Assembly (NCBI RefSeq): GCF_003008425.1
Contig: NZ_PXOQ01000007.1
Span: forward strand, 1,078,419-1,142,418
Length of the DNA: 64,000 bases
Reading direction: 5' to 3'
From: Aurantibacter aestuarii
Lineage (GTDB): Bacteria; Bacteroidota; Bacteroidia; Flavobacteriales; Flavobacteriaceae
Below, piece after piece: positions 38,112 to 49,400 of this stretch. Each line of letters opens with the position of its first letter. Position 1 is the stretch's first letter. The notes below the pieces were generated by a model. The model was given only the letters and a program-made list of their open reading frames with translations. It searched no databases and was not told the origin of the DNA. The position numbers were made by a program, and so were the translations under genes.

Positions 38112-38821
38112 TAAGCGTTTAGAGATTTAAATTCTGCTTCAAAAAGTGTCGCAAAATGTTTTAATAATTTGGCTTTTACATCTTCTTCGTCAACGCTTTC
38201 CACGCCTAATTCAACATTTAAAGACGCTACAGCTTTCCCTCTAATACCACATGGGATAATGTTATCAAAATAGCCCAGATTAGAATTTACGTTTAAAGCA
38301 AAACCATGCATAGTAACCCAGCGACTTGCTCTTACGCCCATAGCACAAATTTTTCGAGCAAATGGCGTGCCTACATCTAGCCAGACACCAGTTTCTCCTT
38401 CGCTTCTGGTGGCTTTCAAACCATAGTCATTTAAAGTTAAAATAATCACTTCTTCTAAAAACCGAAGGTACTTATGGATATCTGTAAAAAAATTATCCAA
38501 ATCTAAAATAGGATAGCCCACAATTTGTCCTGGTCCATGATAAGTAATGTCACCACCACGATTTATTTTATAAAATGTAGCACCTTTTTCGGCTAGCTGT
38601 GCTTCGCTTAATAATAAATTAGAAAGATCGCCACTTTTACCTAAAGTATATACATGAGGATGCTCTACAAAAAAGAAATAATTTGAGGTTTCTAAACCCG
38701 CATTTTCTCTTCTGTTTTTTATTTTAGTGTCTAAAATAGATTTAAAAACAGCTTCCTGATAATCCCAGGTCTCTTTAAAATCTTTAGATCCTAAATCTTT
38801 TATGTAAATTGTTTTATTCAA
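38111..38821 (-). CDS. lipB: Octanoyl-[acyl-carrier-protein]:protein N-octanoyltransferase LipB
   Basis: Transfers octanoate to lipoyl domains, first step of lipoate assembly. 236 residues: [25 protein letters not shown], the catalytic Lys in [17 protein letters not shown] and the catalytic Cys in IIPCGI. The N-terminus is a little longer than in the E. coli enzyme. Followed by the VF530 gene and preceded by a lipoprotein gene. Confidence 0.95.
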   Translation of the reverse strand: MNKTIYIKDLGSKDFKETWDYQEAVFKSILDTKIKNRRENAGLETSNYFFFVEHPHVYTLGKSGDLSNLLLSEAQLAEKGATFYKINRGGDITYHGPGQIVGYPILDLDNFFTDIHKYLRFLEEVIILTLNDYGLKATRSEGETGVWLDVGTPFARKICAMGVRASRWVTMHGFALNVNSNLGYFDNIIPCGIRGKAVASLNVELGVESVDEEDVKAKLLKHFATLFEAEFKSLNA

Positions 38822-38824
38822 ATT

Positions 38825-39637
38825 TTATTGTTCTAAAAAAACATTAAGACTAGAGATGTCAGGGTTTTCTATTAATTCTAAAAACTTTAATTTTAAGGTT
38901 AGTGTTTTGCCATCTTCACTTATAACAGCATCTTTGTGAGTAGTAGAGGTTATTTTTTTTGGAAAATGATAAACGATATTATAAGTCATTAAATCAAAAG
39001 CTTCTTTAAACGCGTCACCCATTTCAGAAATTTCGGCATTAACATCTTCAATATCTGTGGTGGTTTGCTCTTTTTCTTCATCGTTTTCAGGAGCGGTATA
39101 AATTCTTGAAAACGTATTGTTTTTGTAAGTGAAAGTAACATGTTCTAAAGCACCTTCAGAAGATTTTGCAATCGCACTTTCATTTATTTTGTCGTACTGC
39201 GGATTGTCTTTATTACTAATAGCTTTTGCTGAGTTAATGCGTTCTAAAGCATTAGGCAAATCTTCAATTGTTGTAAATGTGGAGCCAAAACCCATAATCA
39301 TTTCATTGGTGGCTTCATTCATTTTTATTTTTAAAATGATGTCTTTTAGTTTTTTAATTTTCTCTTGTTCTTCAAGAGGTAATTTTGAGATGCTGTCTTG
39401 TTTTCCAACAATTAAATCGTTGTAATATAATACACTATCTACTGGAGCGCTCATTTTTTTATTAGGATCTCTTTTTTTTCCTTCGGCTTCTTGAATAGTT
39501 CTTAACATGGTAGACATGTCATAACTCATAATAAACTCTCCAGAACCATCTGGTTTTATAGTAATTTCTTCAGTAAAACTACAGCTAGACATTAATACAA
39601 TTACTAAAATGCCAAATAGAAGTTGAATTTTTTTCAT
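38825..39637 (-). CDS. Hypothetical lipoprotein
   Basis: 270 residues. Lipoprotein signal MKKIQLLFGILVIVLMSSCS (Cys19). The following FTEEITIKPDGSGEFIMSYDMSTM repeats a beta-hairpin-like segment; the rest is charged, helical and beta mixed, ending SSLNVFLEQ. 3 nt before lipB, so cotranscribed. No recognised family; in other Bacteroidota similar exported proteins are annotated as hypothetical. Confidence 0.65.
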   Translation of the reverse strand: MKKIQLLFGILVIVLMSSCSFTEEITIKPDGSGEFIMSYDMSTMLRTIQEAEGKKRDPNKKMSAPVDSVLYYNDLIVGKQDSISKLPLEEQEKIKKLKDIILKIKMNEATNEMIMGFGSTFTTIEDLPNALERINSAKAISNKDNPQYDKINESAIAKSSEGALEHVTFTYKNNTFSRIYTAPENDEEKEQTTTDIEDVNAEISEMGDAFKEAFDLMTYNIVYHFPKKITSTTHKDAVISEDGKTLTLKLKFLELIENPDISSLNVFLEQ

Positions 39638-39665
39638 AAATACATCGTAAAATACAAAGATACAA

Positions 39666-39824
39666 TTATCTATTGGGATTATTTAATATGATGAGTGCAG
39701 CAATAACTCCGGGAATCCAACCCAAGCACCATAAAATAAAAACAATTAATATAGAACCACAGCCTTTATCTAAAACGGCTAAAGGTGGACAAATTATAGA
39801 TAGAATGACGCGCCAAAAACTCAT
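39666..39824 (-). CDS. YqaE/Pmp3-family small membrane protein
   Basis: 52 residues, ATG at 39824, stop at 39666. The family pattern is clear: SIICPPLAVLDKGCGS then a second hydrophobic run with LWCLGWIPGVIAALIIL. Two membrane helices. In other organisms Pmp3 proteins respond to salt or cold stress and membrane potential. It is too short for ordinary ORF calling and lies opposite a longer meaningless + frame. Confidence 0.9.
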   Translation of the reverse strand: MSFWRVILSIICPPLAVLDKGCGSILIVFILWCLGWIPGVIAALIILNNPNR

Positions 39825-39887
39825 AAGGGGTTTGTTTGATGTTGAACAATTGTTGGTCTACAAAAGCTTAAATATGTTACAAAATAC

Positions 39888-39895
39888 TATCTTTG
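39888..39895 (+). promoter_or_regulatory. Candidate -7 box of lysS
   Basis: TATCTTTG fits TAnnTTTG and lies 29 nt before the lysS ATG. The TTG partner is not at the right distance (only at 39853), so the call is moderate. Confidence 0.4.
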
Positions 39896-39924
39896 CCTCT
39901 TATTTAAATTTTTATTTTTAACAC

Positions 39925-41619
39925 ATGTCGCAATTATCTGAAGTTGAATTAGTAAGACGAGAAAAATTAAAGCAATTAAGAGTTTTGGGGATCAATCCTT
40001 ATCCAGCCGATTTATTTCCAGTAAAAGATACTTCCAAACAGGTTAAAGAGCAGTTTGAAGAAGGAAAACAGGTTACTATTGCTGGTCGTTTAATGACACG
40101 TCGTATTCAGGGAAATGCAAGTTTTGCAGAACTTCAAGATAGTGAAGGTCGCATACAAGTATATTTTAATAGAGATGAAATTTGTCCAGGAGACGATAAA
40201 ACCAAATACAATACCGTTTATAAAAAATTATTAGATATAGGTGATTTTATTGGTTTAACAGGAGAATTATTTACCACTAAGGTTGGTGAAAAAACGGTTT
40301 TAGTTAAAGAATTTACCTTGTTAAGTAAAGCTTTAAAGCCCTTACCACAACCACGTGAAGATGCAGATGGAAAAGTACATGATGCTTTTACAGATCCTGA
40401 AGCAAGATACAGACAGCGTTATGTGGATTTAGTGGTTAACCCTAAAGTCAAAGACGTTTTTGTAAAGCGTACGAAGTTATTTAACGCCATGCGTGACTTT
40501 TTTAACACTGCAGGATATTTTGAAGTTGAAACACCTATTTTACAACCTATTCCTGGTGGTGCAGCAGCACGTCCATTTATAACACATCATAACAGTTTAG
40601 ATATACCGTTATATATGCGTATTGCTAACGAGTTATACTTAAAACGCTTAATTGTTGGCGGATTTGATGGGGTTTACGAGTTTTCTAAAAATTTCCGTAA
40701 TGAAGGGATGGACAGAACACATAATCCAGAATTTACAGCAATGGAAATTTATGTAGCGTATAAAGACTACAACTGGATGATGGATTTTTGTGAGCGTTTA
40801 TTAGAATATTGCGCAATTGCTGTTAACGGAACTGCCGATGTAACTTTTGGAGAACATAAAGTTAGTTTTAAAGCGCCGTATAAGCGTATTACTATGGCAG
40901 ATTCTATTAAAGAATTTACTGGATTTGATATTACAGGAAAAACAGAAGATGAAATTCGTCAGGCAGCTAAAGATATGCATATTGCTGTAGATGAAACTAT
41001 GGGTAAAGGAAAGTTAATAGATGAAATTTTTGGCGAAAAATGCGAAGGAAACTACATTCAGCCAACTTTTATTACCGACTATCCAAAAGAAATGTCGCCA
41101 CTTTGTAAAGAGCATAGAGATAATCCAGAATTAACCGAACGTTTTGAATTGATGGTTTGCGGTAAGGAAATTGCCAATGCTTATTCAGAATTGAATGATC
41201 CTATAGATCAACGTGAGCGTTTCGAGCACCAATTAAAATTAGCTCAAAAAGGAGACGATGAGGCTACTGAATTTATAGACCACGATTTTTTAAGAGCGCT
41301 AGAATATGGGATGCCTCCAACATCTGGTATGGGAATAGGAATGGACCGTTTAATCATGTATTTAACAAACAATCCGTCTATACAAGAAGTCTTATTTTTC
41401 CCGCAAATGCGACCAGAGAAAAAACCATTACAAATTAGTGAAGATGCGAAAGCAGTATTAGAAATGCTTAAAAAATCTGGTCAAACAGAATTAGATGTTT
41501 TAAAAACAGCATCTGGTTTAAGCAATAAAAAATGGGATAAAACCATTAAAGAATTAACCAAAAACAACGTTGCAAAAGTTGAAAAAACAGATGAAGGGTT
41601 GTTCGTGGAGGTCATTTAA
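39925..41619 (+). CDS. lysS: Lysyl-tRNA synthetase (class II)
   Basis: Charges tRNA-Lys. 564 residues: an N-terminal OB-fold ([26 protein letters not shown]), class II motif 2 around [18 protein letters not shown] and motif 3 [15 protein letters not shown]. The C-terminal extension of about 70 residues after motif 3 ([27 protein letters not shown]) is longer than in the E. coli enzyme; it looks like a small winged-helix-like appendix. Confidence 0.96.
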   Translation: MSQLSEVELVRREKLKQLRVLGINPYPADLFPVKDTSKQVKEQFEEGKQVTIAGRLMTRRIQGNASFAELQDSEGRIQVYFNRDEICPGDDKTKYNTVYKKLLDIGDFIGLTGELFTTKVGEKTVLVKEFTLLSKALKPLPQPREDADGKVHDAFTDPEARYRQRYVDLVVNPKVKDVFVKRTKLFNAMRDFFNTAGYFEVETPILQPIPGGAAARPFITHHNSLDIPLYMRIANELYLKRLIVGGFDGVYEFSKNFRNEGMDRTHNPEFTAMEIYVAYKDYNWMMDFCERLLEYCAIAVNGTADVTFGEHKVSFKAPYKRITMADSIKEFTGFDITGKTEDEIRQAAKDMHIAVDETMGKGKLIDEIFGEKCEGNYIQPTFITDYPKEMSPLCKEHRDNPELTERFELMVCGKEIANAYSELNDPIDQRERFEHQLKLAQKGDDEATEFIDHDFLRALEYGMPPTSGMGIGMDRLIMYLTNNPSIQEVLFFPQMRPEKKPLQISEDAKAVLEMLKKSGQTELDVLKTASGLSNKKWDKTIKELTKNNVAKVEKTDEGLFVEVI

Positions 41620-41623
41620 ATAA

Positions 41624-41643
41624 ATTCCTGCGCAGGCAGGAAT
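41624..41643. repeat. Small palindrome after lysS
   Basis: ATTCCTGC gcag GCAGGAAT: 8-bp perfect arms, 4-nt loop, GC-rich against the background and with no T-run. A palindrome of this type is frequent between flavobacterial genes. It lies directly before the terminator at 41655. Confidence 0.6.
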
Positions 41644-41654
41644 CTCATGTTAAA

Positions 41655-41685
41655 AAAAAGGAATTACTTATCGTAATTCCTTTTT
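41655..41685 (+). terminator. Terminator of lysS
   Basis: Stem AAAAAGGAATTAC / GTAATTCCTTTTT, loop TTATC, followed by T-rich DNA. Confidence 0.85.
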
Positions 41686-41762
41686 CTATTCTAAAAACAA
41701 ATCCTACAAAACATACAATTATTCTATTTCAAAACGCTATAAACTTATTACCTTTACATGTT

Positions 41763-42818
41763 ATGAATGTAGATTACATTATTGTTGGTTGCGGTTTAGC
41801 GGGAATAGCATTCTGTGAGCAGTTAAAAACGCATCATAAATCGTTTGTGGTTTTTGATAATGATTCACAACAAGCTTCAACTGTTGCTGGTGGACTTTAT
41901 AATCCGGTGGTTTTAAAACGTTTTACGGCGGTTTGGAAAAGCGAAGAACAATTAAAATTGGCGTTACCGCTTTATGCAAAAATTGAAAAGGACTTACAGC
42001 AAACATTCGACTATAAAGTACCTGTACATCGCTTATTTAAAAATCTTGAAGAGCAAAATGATTGGTTCACAGCTTCGGACCAGCCGCGTTTAGAACATTA
42101 TTTGTCTACAACCTTAATAAAAAATAACAATAACTCAATTAATGCAGATTTAGGATATGGTGAAGTGCTTCAAACGGGTCGAATAGATACTAAAGCATTA
42201 ATTTCAGCTTATAAAAAAGATTTAAAACAAAAAGAGATTTTAATAGAAGAAGCTTTTCAATATGAAAAATTAGAATCTGATGGACAAACTGTTCAATATA
42301 AAGACATAACTGCCAAACAGATAGTATTTGCAGAAGGTTATGGTTTAAATCACAATCCGTTTTTTAATTATTTACCATTAAACGGAACCAAAGGAGAATT
42401 GTTAACTATCAAAGCACCCGATTTAAATTTAAACGAAGTCGTAAAATCTAGTGTGTTTTTAATTCCATTAGGAGAGGACCTATATAGGGTAGGATCTACC
42501 TATAACTGGAGCGACAAAACCAATTTACCAACCGAAGAAGCTAAAACTGAATTGCTGGAAAAATTAAAATCGATTATAACTTGTAATTTTGAAGTGGTAA
42601 AGCAATCCGCAGGAATTAGACCAACTACTGTAGACCGAAGACCTTTTGTGGGCGAACATTTAGAGTTTAAAAACCATTACGTATTAAACGGTTTAGGTAC
42701 GCGTGGTGTTATGATTGCGCCTTTCGTCGCTAAAGCCTTATTTGACCATATCGAGCATGGTAAAAAAATAGACCAAGAGATATGGATTCATCGGTTTAAG
42801 AAGTATAAATATGTTTAG
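41763..42818 (+). CDS. FAD-dependent oxidoreductase (DAO family)
   Basis: 351 residues. The N-terminal dinucleotide-binding motif VGCGLAGIAFCEQL (about 9-22) and FDNDSQQASTVAGGLYNP place it in the glycine/D-amino-acid oxidase-like fold. The C-terminal IRPTTVDRRPFVGEH and LNGLGTRGVMIAPF are the FAD-closing segments of this family. The substrate is unknown; it shows some likeness to thiazole- or amine-oxidising ThiO/DadA-type enzymes. Monocistronic, convergent with the DUF983 gene. Confidence 0.85.
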   Translation: MNVDYIIVGCGLAGIAFCEQLKTHHKSFVVFDNDSQQASTVAGGLYNPVVLKRFTAVWKSEEQLKLALPLYAKIEKDLQQTFDYKVPVHRLFKNLEEQNDWFTASDQPRLEHYLSTTLIKNNNNSINADLGYGEVLQTGRIDTKALISAYKKDLKQKEILIEEAFQYEKLESDGQTVQYKDITAKQIVFAEGYGLNHNPFFNYLPLNGTKGELLTIKAPDLNLNEVVKSSVFLIPLGEDLYRVGSTYNWSDKTNLPTEEAKTELLEKLKSIITCNFEVVKQSAGIRPTTVDRRPFVGEHLEFKNHYVLNGLGTRGVMIAPFVAKALFDHIEHGKKIDQEIWIHRFKKYKYV

Positions 42819-42821
42819 AGT

Positions 42822-43214
42822 TTAAGCTTTATTAGTTTTGTCTAAATTTTTATCATAACTCATAAATAAGTTAATCCAAATATTTCTTGATAATCTTATA
42901 ATAATAGGATACAATACAATCATAGTGGCAACAATTACTATAAATGCGGTAGTTAATGTAGAATTTAAAAACAAGTAGCTAATTACAAAAGCAGCCACAG
43001 CAAACGCAATTCCAACGCCATAACTTACATACATAGAGCCATAAAAAAAAGAAGGTTCAATTTTGTATTTGGTGTTACAGTGGCTACAACGCTCATGCAT
43101 TTCAAAAAGTTGAGTTACCGCATAAGGGTTTGGATTTTTATACATGGATTCGTTATGACATTTAGGGCAAACCCCTTTTATAATTCCGTAAACTTTAGAC
43201 CCTTTTTTAAACAT
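42822..43214 (-). CDS. DUF983 membrane protein with two zinc-ribbon Cys pairs
   Basis: 130 residues from the ATG at 43214 (MFKKGSKVYG); an in-frame ATG at 43235 lies upstream. Cys pairs VCPKCHNE and RCSHCNTK (about 16-45) suggest a zinc ribbon. Two membrane helices follow (VSYGVGIAFAVAAFVISYLFL and FIVIVATMIVLYPIIIRL). The DUF983 family is widespread in Bacteroidota and of unknown function. Divergent from the ABC-F gene. Confidence 0.85.
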   Translation of the reverse strand: MFKKGSKVYGIIKGVCPKCHNESMYKNPNPYAVTQLFEMHERCSHCNTKYKIEPSFFYGSMYVSYGVGIAFAVAAFVISYLFLNSTLTTAFIVIVATMIVLYPIIIRLSRNIWINLFMSYDKNLDKTNKA

Positions 43215-43313
43215 ATAATTTATGTACTTTTGCAAACTTAAATACTAAGTTTTTAACCATTACAAAGTTACATAATATCAAAATGCTATTAGGTAACAAA
43301 AGTCACCTTTATT

Positions 43314-45224
43314 ATGTTAAACATTCATAATTTATCTATTTCATTTCAGGGCGAATATTTGTTCGAGGATATTACCTTTAAATTAGTGCCTGGTGATAGA
43401 GTAGGTTTAATTGGTAAAAATGGGGCAGGGAAATCGACCATGCTAAAAATTCTGTCGAAAGAACTGGAACCCGATACGGGGCAAATTGCTGGCGATAAAG
43501 AACTAAAAATTGGGTTTCTAAAACAAGATATCGACTTTGTTTTAGGTCGAACGGTTCTAGAAGAATCTTATCAGGCATTTACTGAAATTAAAGCTTTAGA
43601 AAAGCAGTTAGCTGAAATTAATACACAATTGGCAGAACGAACCGATTATGATAGCGAAAGCTATAATCAGTTAATGATAGATTTAAACGACTTTCAGCAC
43701 CAATATGAAATTTTAGGTGGTTACAACTACCAAGGTGAAACCGAAAAGATTTTACAAGGTTTAGGTTTTAAACGTGAAGATTTCGATAAATTGACGGATA
43801 CTTTTTCAGGTGGATGGCGTATGCGTATTGAGCTGGCAAAACTGTTACTTCAAAATAACGACTTATTATTACTCGATGAGCCAACCAACCACTTAGATAT
43901 AGAAAGTATCATTTGGTTAGAAGGGTTTCTAAAAAACTATTCTGGAGCGGTAGCCATAGTATCTCACGATAAAATGTTTTTAGATAATGTAACTAACCGT
44001 ACTATAGAGATTTCTTTGGGGCGAATTTACGATTATCCAAAACCTTATTCTAAATATTTAGTGTTGCGTGAAGAGTTACGCGAGCAGCAATTGGCTTCTC
44101 AAAAAAATCAGCAAAAACAAATAGAACAAACCGAAAAACTTATTGAGAAGTTTCGTGCCAAAGCCAGTAAAGCAACTATGGCACAGTCGCTTATAAAAAA
44201 ACTAGATAAAATAGACCGTATAGAAGTCGATGAGGACGATAATAGTGTCATGACTTTAAATTTTCCTATCTCGGTAACTCCAGGAAAAGTTGTGGTAGAG
44301 GCTGAAGGCGTATCTAAAAGCTATGGAAAAAAAACGGTGCTGTCTAAAGTAGATTTAATGATAGAACGCGACATTAAAACCGCGTTTGTGGGGCAAAATG
44401 GACAAGGGAAATCAACATTAGCTAAAATTTTGGTGGGCGATTTGGATTATGAAGGTGAACTAAAACTTGGTCATAATGTGCAAATAGGTTATTTCGCTCA
44501 AAATCAAGCTGAATATTTAGATGGTTCTAAAACCGTTTTAGATACGATGATTGACGCCGCAAATGAAACCAATAGAAGTAAAGTTCGTGATATTTTAGGG
44601 TCATTTTTATTTAGAGGTGACGAAGCCGAAAAATACGTGCGTGTACTTTCGGGAGGAGAACGTAACCGCTTGGCTTTAGCAAAACTAATGCTTCAGCCAT
44701 TTAATGTGTTGGTTATGGATGAGCCAACCAATCACTTAGATATTAAATCAAAAAATGTATTAAAAGATGCCTTACAGCGTTTTGAAGGGACTTTAATTTT
44801 AGTGTCTCACGATCGTGATTTTCTTCAGGGATTAACACAAACAGTTTATGAGTTTAAGGATAATAACATTAAGGAATACTTAGGTGATATCGATTTTTAT
44901 TTGGAACAACGTAATGTGGAGAACCTTCGTGAAGTTGAAAAACGAACCGTTATAAAGGAAACACCAAAAGAAAAAAACAAGCAATCTTACGAAGACCAGA
45001 AAAAGCTTAAATCTTTAAATAATAAATTAAGCAATACCGAGTCTAAAATCAATCAACTTGAAAAAGAAATTAAAGAAATTGATGTAGAATTGGCAACCAA
45101 TTATGATGAGGTGGTTTCCAGACCCGATTTTTTTGACAGCTATCAAGCCAAGAAAAAAGACTTGGAAGCACTAATGGCTTCTTGGGAAGAAATTACTTTG
45201 GCCTTAATGGAACTGGAAGACTAA
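43314..45224 (+). CDS. ABC-F family ATP-binding protein
   Basis: Soluble two-domain ATPase acting on the ribosome. 636 residues with no membrane segment. Domain 1: Walker A GKNGAGKS, signature FSGGWRMRIELAK, Walker B LLLLDEPTNHLD. Domain 2: GQNGQGKST, LSGGERNRLALAK, LVMDEPTNHLD. A charged linker (about 240-300) and a coiled-coil C-terminus (about 560-630) are typical of the Uup/YdiF-like subgroup. Confidence 0.95.
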   Translation: MLNIHNLSISFQGEYLFEDITFKLVPGDRVGLIGKNGAGKSTMLKILSKELEPDTGQIAGDKELKIGFLKQDIDFVLGRTVLEESYQAFTEIKALEKQLAEINTQLAERTDYDSESYNQLMIDLNDFQHQYEILGGYNYQGETEKILQGLGFKREDFDKLTDTFSGGWRMRIELAKLLLQNNDLLLLDEPTNHLDIESIIWLEGFLKNYSGAVAIVSHDKMFLDNVTNRTIEISLGRIYDYPKPYSKYLVLREELREQQLASQKNQQKQIEQTEKLIEKFRAKASKATMAQSLIKKLDKIDRIEVDEDDNSVMTLNFPISVTPGKVVVEAEGVSKSYGKKTVLSKVDLMIERDIKTAFVGQNGQGKSTLAKILVGDLDYEGELKLGHNVQIGYFAQNQAEYLDGSKTVLDTMIDAANETNRSKVRDILGSFLFRGDEAEKYVRVLSGGERNRLALAKLMLQPFNVLVMDEPTNHLDIKSKNVLKDALQRFEGTLILVSHDRDFLQGLTQTVYEFKDNNIKEYLGDIDFYLEQRNVENLREVEKRTVIKETPKEKNKQSYEDQKKLKSLNNKLSNTESKINQLEKEIKEIDVELATNYDEVVSRPDFFDSYQAKKKDLEALMASWEEITLALMELED

Positions 45225-45306
45225 GTCTTTAAATATTAAGGTTTCTTTAACGTTTACGCTTTAAACTATCGGTAATTTTGTAGTCTAATACTTCAAAAGA
45301 CCATTC

Positions 45307-46446
45307 ATGCGTAAAATCATACTTTCAGTTCTTGGAATACTATTTATTATAGGTGCTTTCTATGTAGCAAAATCTTTAATTTCAAGCAAAAATAGACCGA
45401 AACCAGTCGTACAAAAAGTAGTAAAAACGGTATTTGTAGATACGGTAAAAAATAAAACCATTGAAATTGTAATTCCCGCAAATGGTAGCTTAGTCGCTCA
45501 AAATCGTATCGAATTATTTTCTGAAGTGCAAGGTGTTTTTAATGGCGGTAGTAATGCTTTTAAGCCTGGTCAGAAATTTTCAAAAGGACAAGCTTTAATT
45601 CGTATTAATTCTGGCGAATATTACGCTAGTGTACAATCCGCAAAAAGTAATCTATACAATTCTATAGCCGCTATTATGCCCGATTTGCGTTTGGATTTTC
45701 CTAATGTATTTCAAAAATGGCAAAACTACTTGAATCAATTCGATTTAAACAAAACAACTCCGGCATTACCTAAAGTCGATTCAGATAAGGAAAACTATTT
45801 TATTACAGGTCGAAGCATTGTAAGCAATTATTATAATGTGAAAAATTTAGAAGAGCGTTTATCTAAATACAACATTTATGCACCTTTTAATGGTGTTTTA
45901 ACCGAAGCATTAGTAACTAAAGGAACTTTAGTGAGAAATGGTCAAAAATTAGGTGAATTTATAGATCCTTCAGTTTATGAAATGGAAGTGGCTATAAGTA
46001 AAACTTATGCCGATTTATTAAAAGTAGGAGAAACAGTTCAATTAAATAATATTGATACTAATAAGACTTACAAAGGTGAGGTTGTTCGAATTAACGGTAA
46101 TATAGATGCCACCACACAAACCATTACTGTTTTTATTGAAGTTAAAGATGAAGGTTTAAAAGAAGGCCAATATCTGGAAGCTAAGTTAAATGCAAAAGAT
46201 GAGCCGGATGCTATTGAAGTAGACCGTAATTTGTTATTAGATAATAACAAAATGTTTGTGCTAAAAGACAGTTTGTTAGATGTCATAGAAGTGAAACCAG
46301 TACATTTTACAGATACCAAAATGGTTGTAAAAGGTATTCCAAATAATACCATTATTTTAAAACGACAAGTGCCAGGTGCTTATGCAGGGATGTTAGTAAC
46401 ACCTTATGAAGAGAAAAAGAACGCCACTAAACCTGCTAAAAACTAA
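45307..46446 (+). CDS. RND efflux periplasmic adaptor (HlyD/MFP family)
   Basis: 379 residues. An N-terminal membrane helix (about 3-22) anchors it; then a barrel-sandwich/lipoyl-type half (GSLVAQNRIELFSEVQGVF), a short helical hairpin, the other half (YNIYAPFNGVLTEALVTKGTLVRNGQKLGEFID) and a beta-barrel. No Cys lipobox, so helix-anchored. Its stop codon overlaps the transporter start by one base (TAATG). First gene of a three-part pump. Confidence 0.92.
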   Translation: MRKIILSVLGILFIIGAFYVAKSLISSKNRPKPVVQKVVKTVFVDTVKNKTIEIVIPANGSLVAQNRIELFSEVQGVFNGGSNAFKPGQKFSKGQALIRINSGEYYASVQSAKSNLYNSIAAIMPDLRLDFPNVFQKWQNYLNQFDLNKTTPALPKVDSDKENYFITGRSIVSNYYNVKNLEERLSKYNIYAPFNGVLTEALVTKGTLVRNGQKLGEFIDPSVYEMEVAISKTYADLLKVGETVQLNNIDTNKTYKGEVVRINGNIDATTQTITVFIEVKDEGLKEGQYLEAKLNAKDEPDAIEVDRNLLLDNNKMFVLKDSLLDVIEVKPVHFTDTKMVVKGIPNNTIILKRQVPGAYAGMLVTPYEEKKNATKPAKN

Positions 46447-49400
46447 TGAGGAAAATAATAACATATTTTATAAAACACCATGTCGCGGTAAATATCTTTA
46501 TTCTGGCATTTGTGGTTTTTGGTTTAGTGGGTTGGTTCTCATTAAAATCGTCTTTCTTTCCATTAGTAGATTCTAAAATTATAAATGTAGCCATTACCTA
46601 TCCGGGAGCTTCTCCTCAGGAGATTGAAGAAGGTATTGTACTTCAGATTGAAGATAATCTTAAAGGTTTGGAAGGTGTCGATCGTGTCACTTCAGTATCC
46701 AGAGAAAATAGCGGAACCATTACCGTAGAAATTGAAAAAGGCGAGAATATAGATTTCATGCTTTTGGAAGTTAAAAATGCGGTAGATCGTGTGCCTTCAT
46801 TTCCAACAGGCATGGAGCCTTTAGTGGTTTCAAAACGTGATGAGGTTAGACAAACCATTTCATTTGCTATAAGTGGGGACAATATTCCTTTAGCCACATT
46901 GAAACAATTAGGGCGACAGGTTGAAAATGATTTACGGGCAATAGATGGTATTTCTCAAATTGAAGTTACTGGTTATCCTGCAGAGGAAATTGAGATTGCT
47001 GTAAATGAAACCGATTTACTGGCTTATAATATTACGTTTAACGACGTGTCACAAGCGGTTAGCACGGCAAATATTCTGGTTACTGGAGGAACTATTAAAA
47101 CCGATGCTGAGGAGTTTTTAATTCGTGCCAATAACAAATCTTATTATGGCGATGAATTGTCAAACATTATTGTTAAAGCAAGTGCAGATGGAAAAGTAGT
47201 ACGTTTAAAAGACGTTGCTGTGGTTAGAGACCGTTTTTCAGAAACACCTAATGCGACTTATTTTAATCAGCAATTGGCAGTTAATGTCACCGTAACAAGT
47301 ACAAATAATGAAGACTTGGTGTCTTCGGCAGAAAAAGTAAAAGAGTATATAGAAACCTATAATGCCAAATATAACAACGTACAACTTAATGTGGTAAGAG
47401 ATTTATCTATCACACTTAAACAACGAACAGCACTATTAGCAGAAAACGCTGTTGTTGGGATGTTGTTGGTATTATTATTTTTATCCTTGTTTTTAAATAC
47501 TAGATTGGCTTTCTGGGTAGCTTTTGGTTTGCCAATTTCATTCTTAGGAATGTTTATTTTTGCAGGTCAGTTTGATGTAACTATTAACGTATTGTCGCTT
47601 TTCGGGATGATTATTGTTATTGGAATTTTGGTCGATGACGGGATTGTTATTGCCGAAAATATTTATCAGCACTACGAAAAAGGAAAAACACCTATTCAAG
47701 CAGCAATAGACGGAACCATGGAAGTTATTCCTCCAGTGGTATCTGCTATTATTACAACACTCTTAGCCTTTTCATTATTTCTCTTTTTAGATAGTAGAAT
47801 TGGGGAGTTTTTTAGTGAGGTTTCGGTAATTGTTATTTTAACCTTAGTCGTTTCTTTAGTCGAGGCTTTAATCATTTTACCAGCGCATTTAGCACATTCT
47901 AAAGCATTAAGAAAACAAACGGTTGAGGAAAATCCTTCTAAAATTAAGCTGTTTTTTAATAAAATGCGAGTTGTAAATCAATTCGGAGACTCTATTATGA
48001 GTTTCCTAAGAGATAAAGTGTATTCTCCAGCTTTAAATTTTGTATTAAAGTTTAAAATGTTGTCTTTAGGCATATTCGTCGGGCTTTTAATCTTAACATT
48101 TGGCTCTATGGGCGGTGGTATTATTGGGGTGACGTTATTTCCAAGTATTGCAAGTGATACGGTAACTATTGAGTTGGAAATGCCAAACGGAACCAACGAA
48201 AAAGTGACCGATTCTATCATTTCTATGATTGAAGAAAAATCGTTTATCGTTAATAAAGAACTAACGGAAGAATATTTAAAAGGTACTGGAAAAGAGTTAT
48301 TTGAAAATACCATTTTAACCTTAAGTAGTAGTTCTAGCGCACGTTTACAAATAAATATGTTGCCAGGAGAAGAACGCCCGGATGCCATAAAATCCGATTT
48401 AGTAGCTAACCGATTACGGGAACTAGTTGGTCCGGTTATAGGTACAGAACGTTTAAATTTTGGTTCTGGTGGGAATTTTGGAGGTAGTCCGGTTTCAGTA
48501 TCATTACTAAGTAATAATATAGATGAATTAAAAGCTGCAAAAGTAGAGTTAAAATCGGTTTTAGAGAGTAATCCGCTTTTAAAAGATGTGTCTGATAATG
48601 ATCCTGCAGGAATTAAAGAAATCAGACTTGAGCTAAAAGAAAGCGCTTATTTATTGGGCTTAGACTTAAGAACTATTATGTCTCAAATTCGTGCTGGATT
48701 TTTTGGTGTTCAAGCACAACGTTTCCAGAGAGGACAAGATGAAATTCGTGTTTGGGTTAGGTATGATAGAGAAAACAGATCTTCTATTACAGACTTGGAC
48801 GACATGAGAATTGTTGCGCCAAACGGCGAGCGTGTTACTTTAAAAGATATTGCAACTTACGATATTGTTCGTGGTGATGTAGCTATTAATCACTTAGAAG
48901 GACAGCGTGAAATACAAGTGTCTGCCGATTTAAAAGATCCTAGTTCTAGTGCAACCGATATTTTGGCAGATATTAAATCGAACACCATAAAAGACATTCA
49001 ATCGAAATATCCAACCATTACAGCGTCTTTTGAAGGGCAAAATCGTGAAGCTAGTAAATTATCAAGTTCTATTGGTTATGCGGGATCTATCATTTTAGCT
49101 TTAATATATATAACTATTGCTTTTACATTTAGAAGTTATAGTCAGCCTATTTTATTGTTGTTATTGGTGCCATTTAGTTTAACTGCGGTAGCTTGGGGAC
49201 ATTGGTTATTAGGTTTTCCTGTAAATATATTATCGTTGTTAGGTATTATCGCTTTAATAGGGATTATGGTTAATGATGGCTTAGTGTTTATAGGTAAGTT
49301 TAACACCAATTTAAAAGAAGGCTTAAAGTTTGATGACGCTTTGTTGGAGGCAGGAAAATCTCGATTTAGAGCTATATTTTTAACCTCTTTAACTACTATT

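Noticed and set aside
39673-39921. 82-codon frame on + opposite the YqaE/Pmp3 gene
   Set aside because: It runs antisense to a clear 52-aa Pmp3-family protein and has no recognisable sequence.
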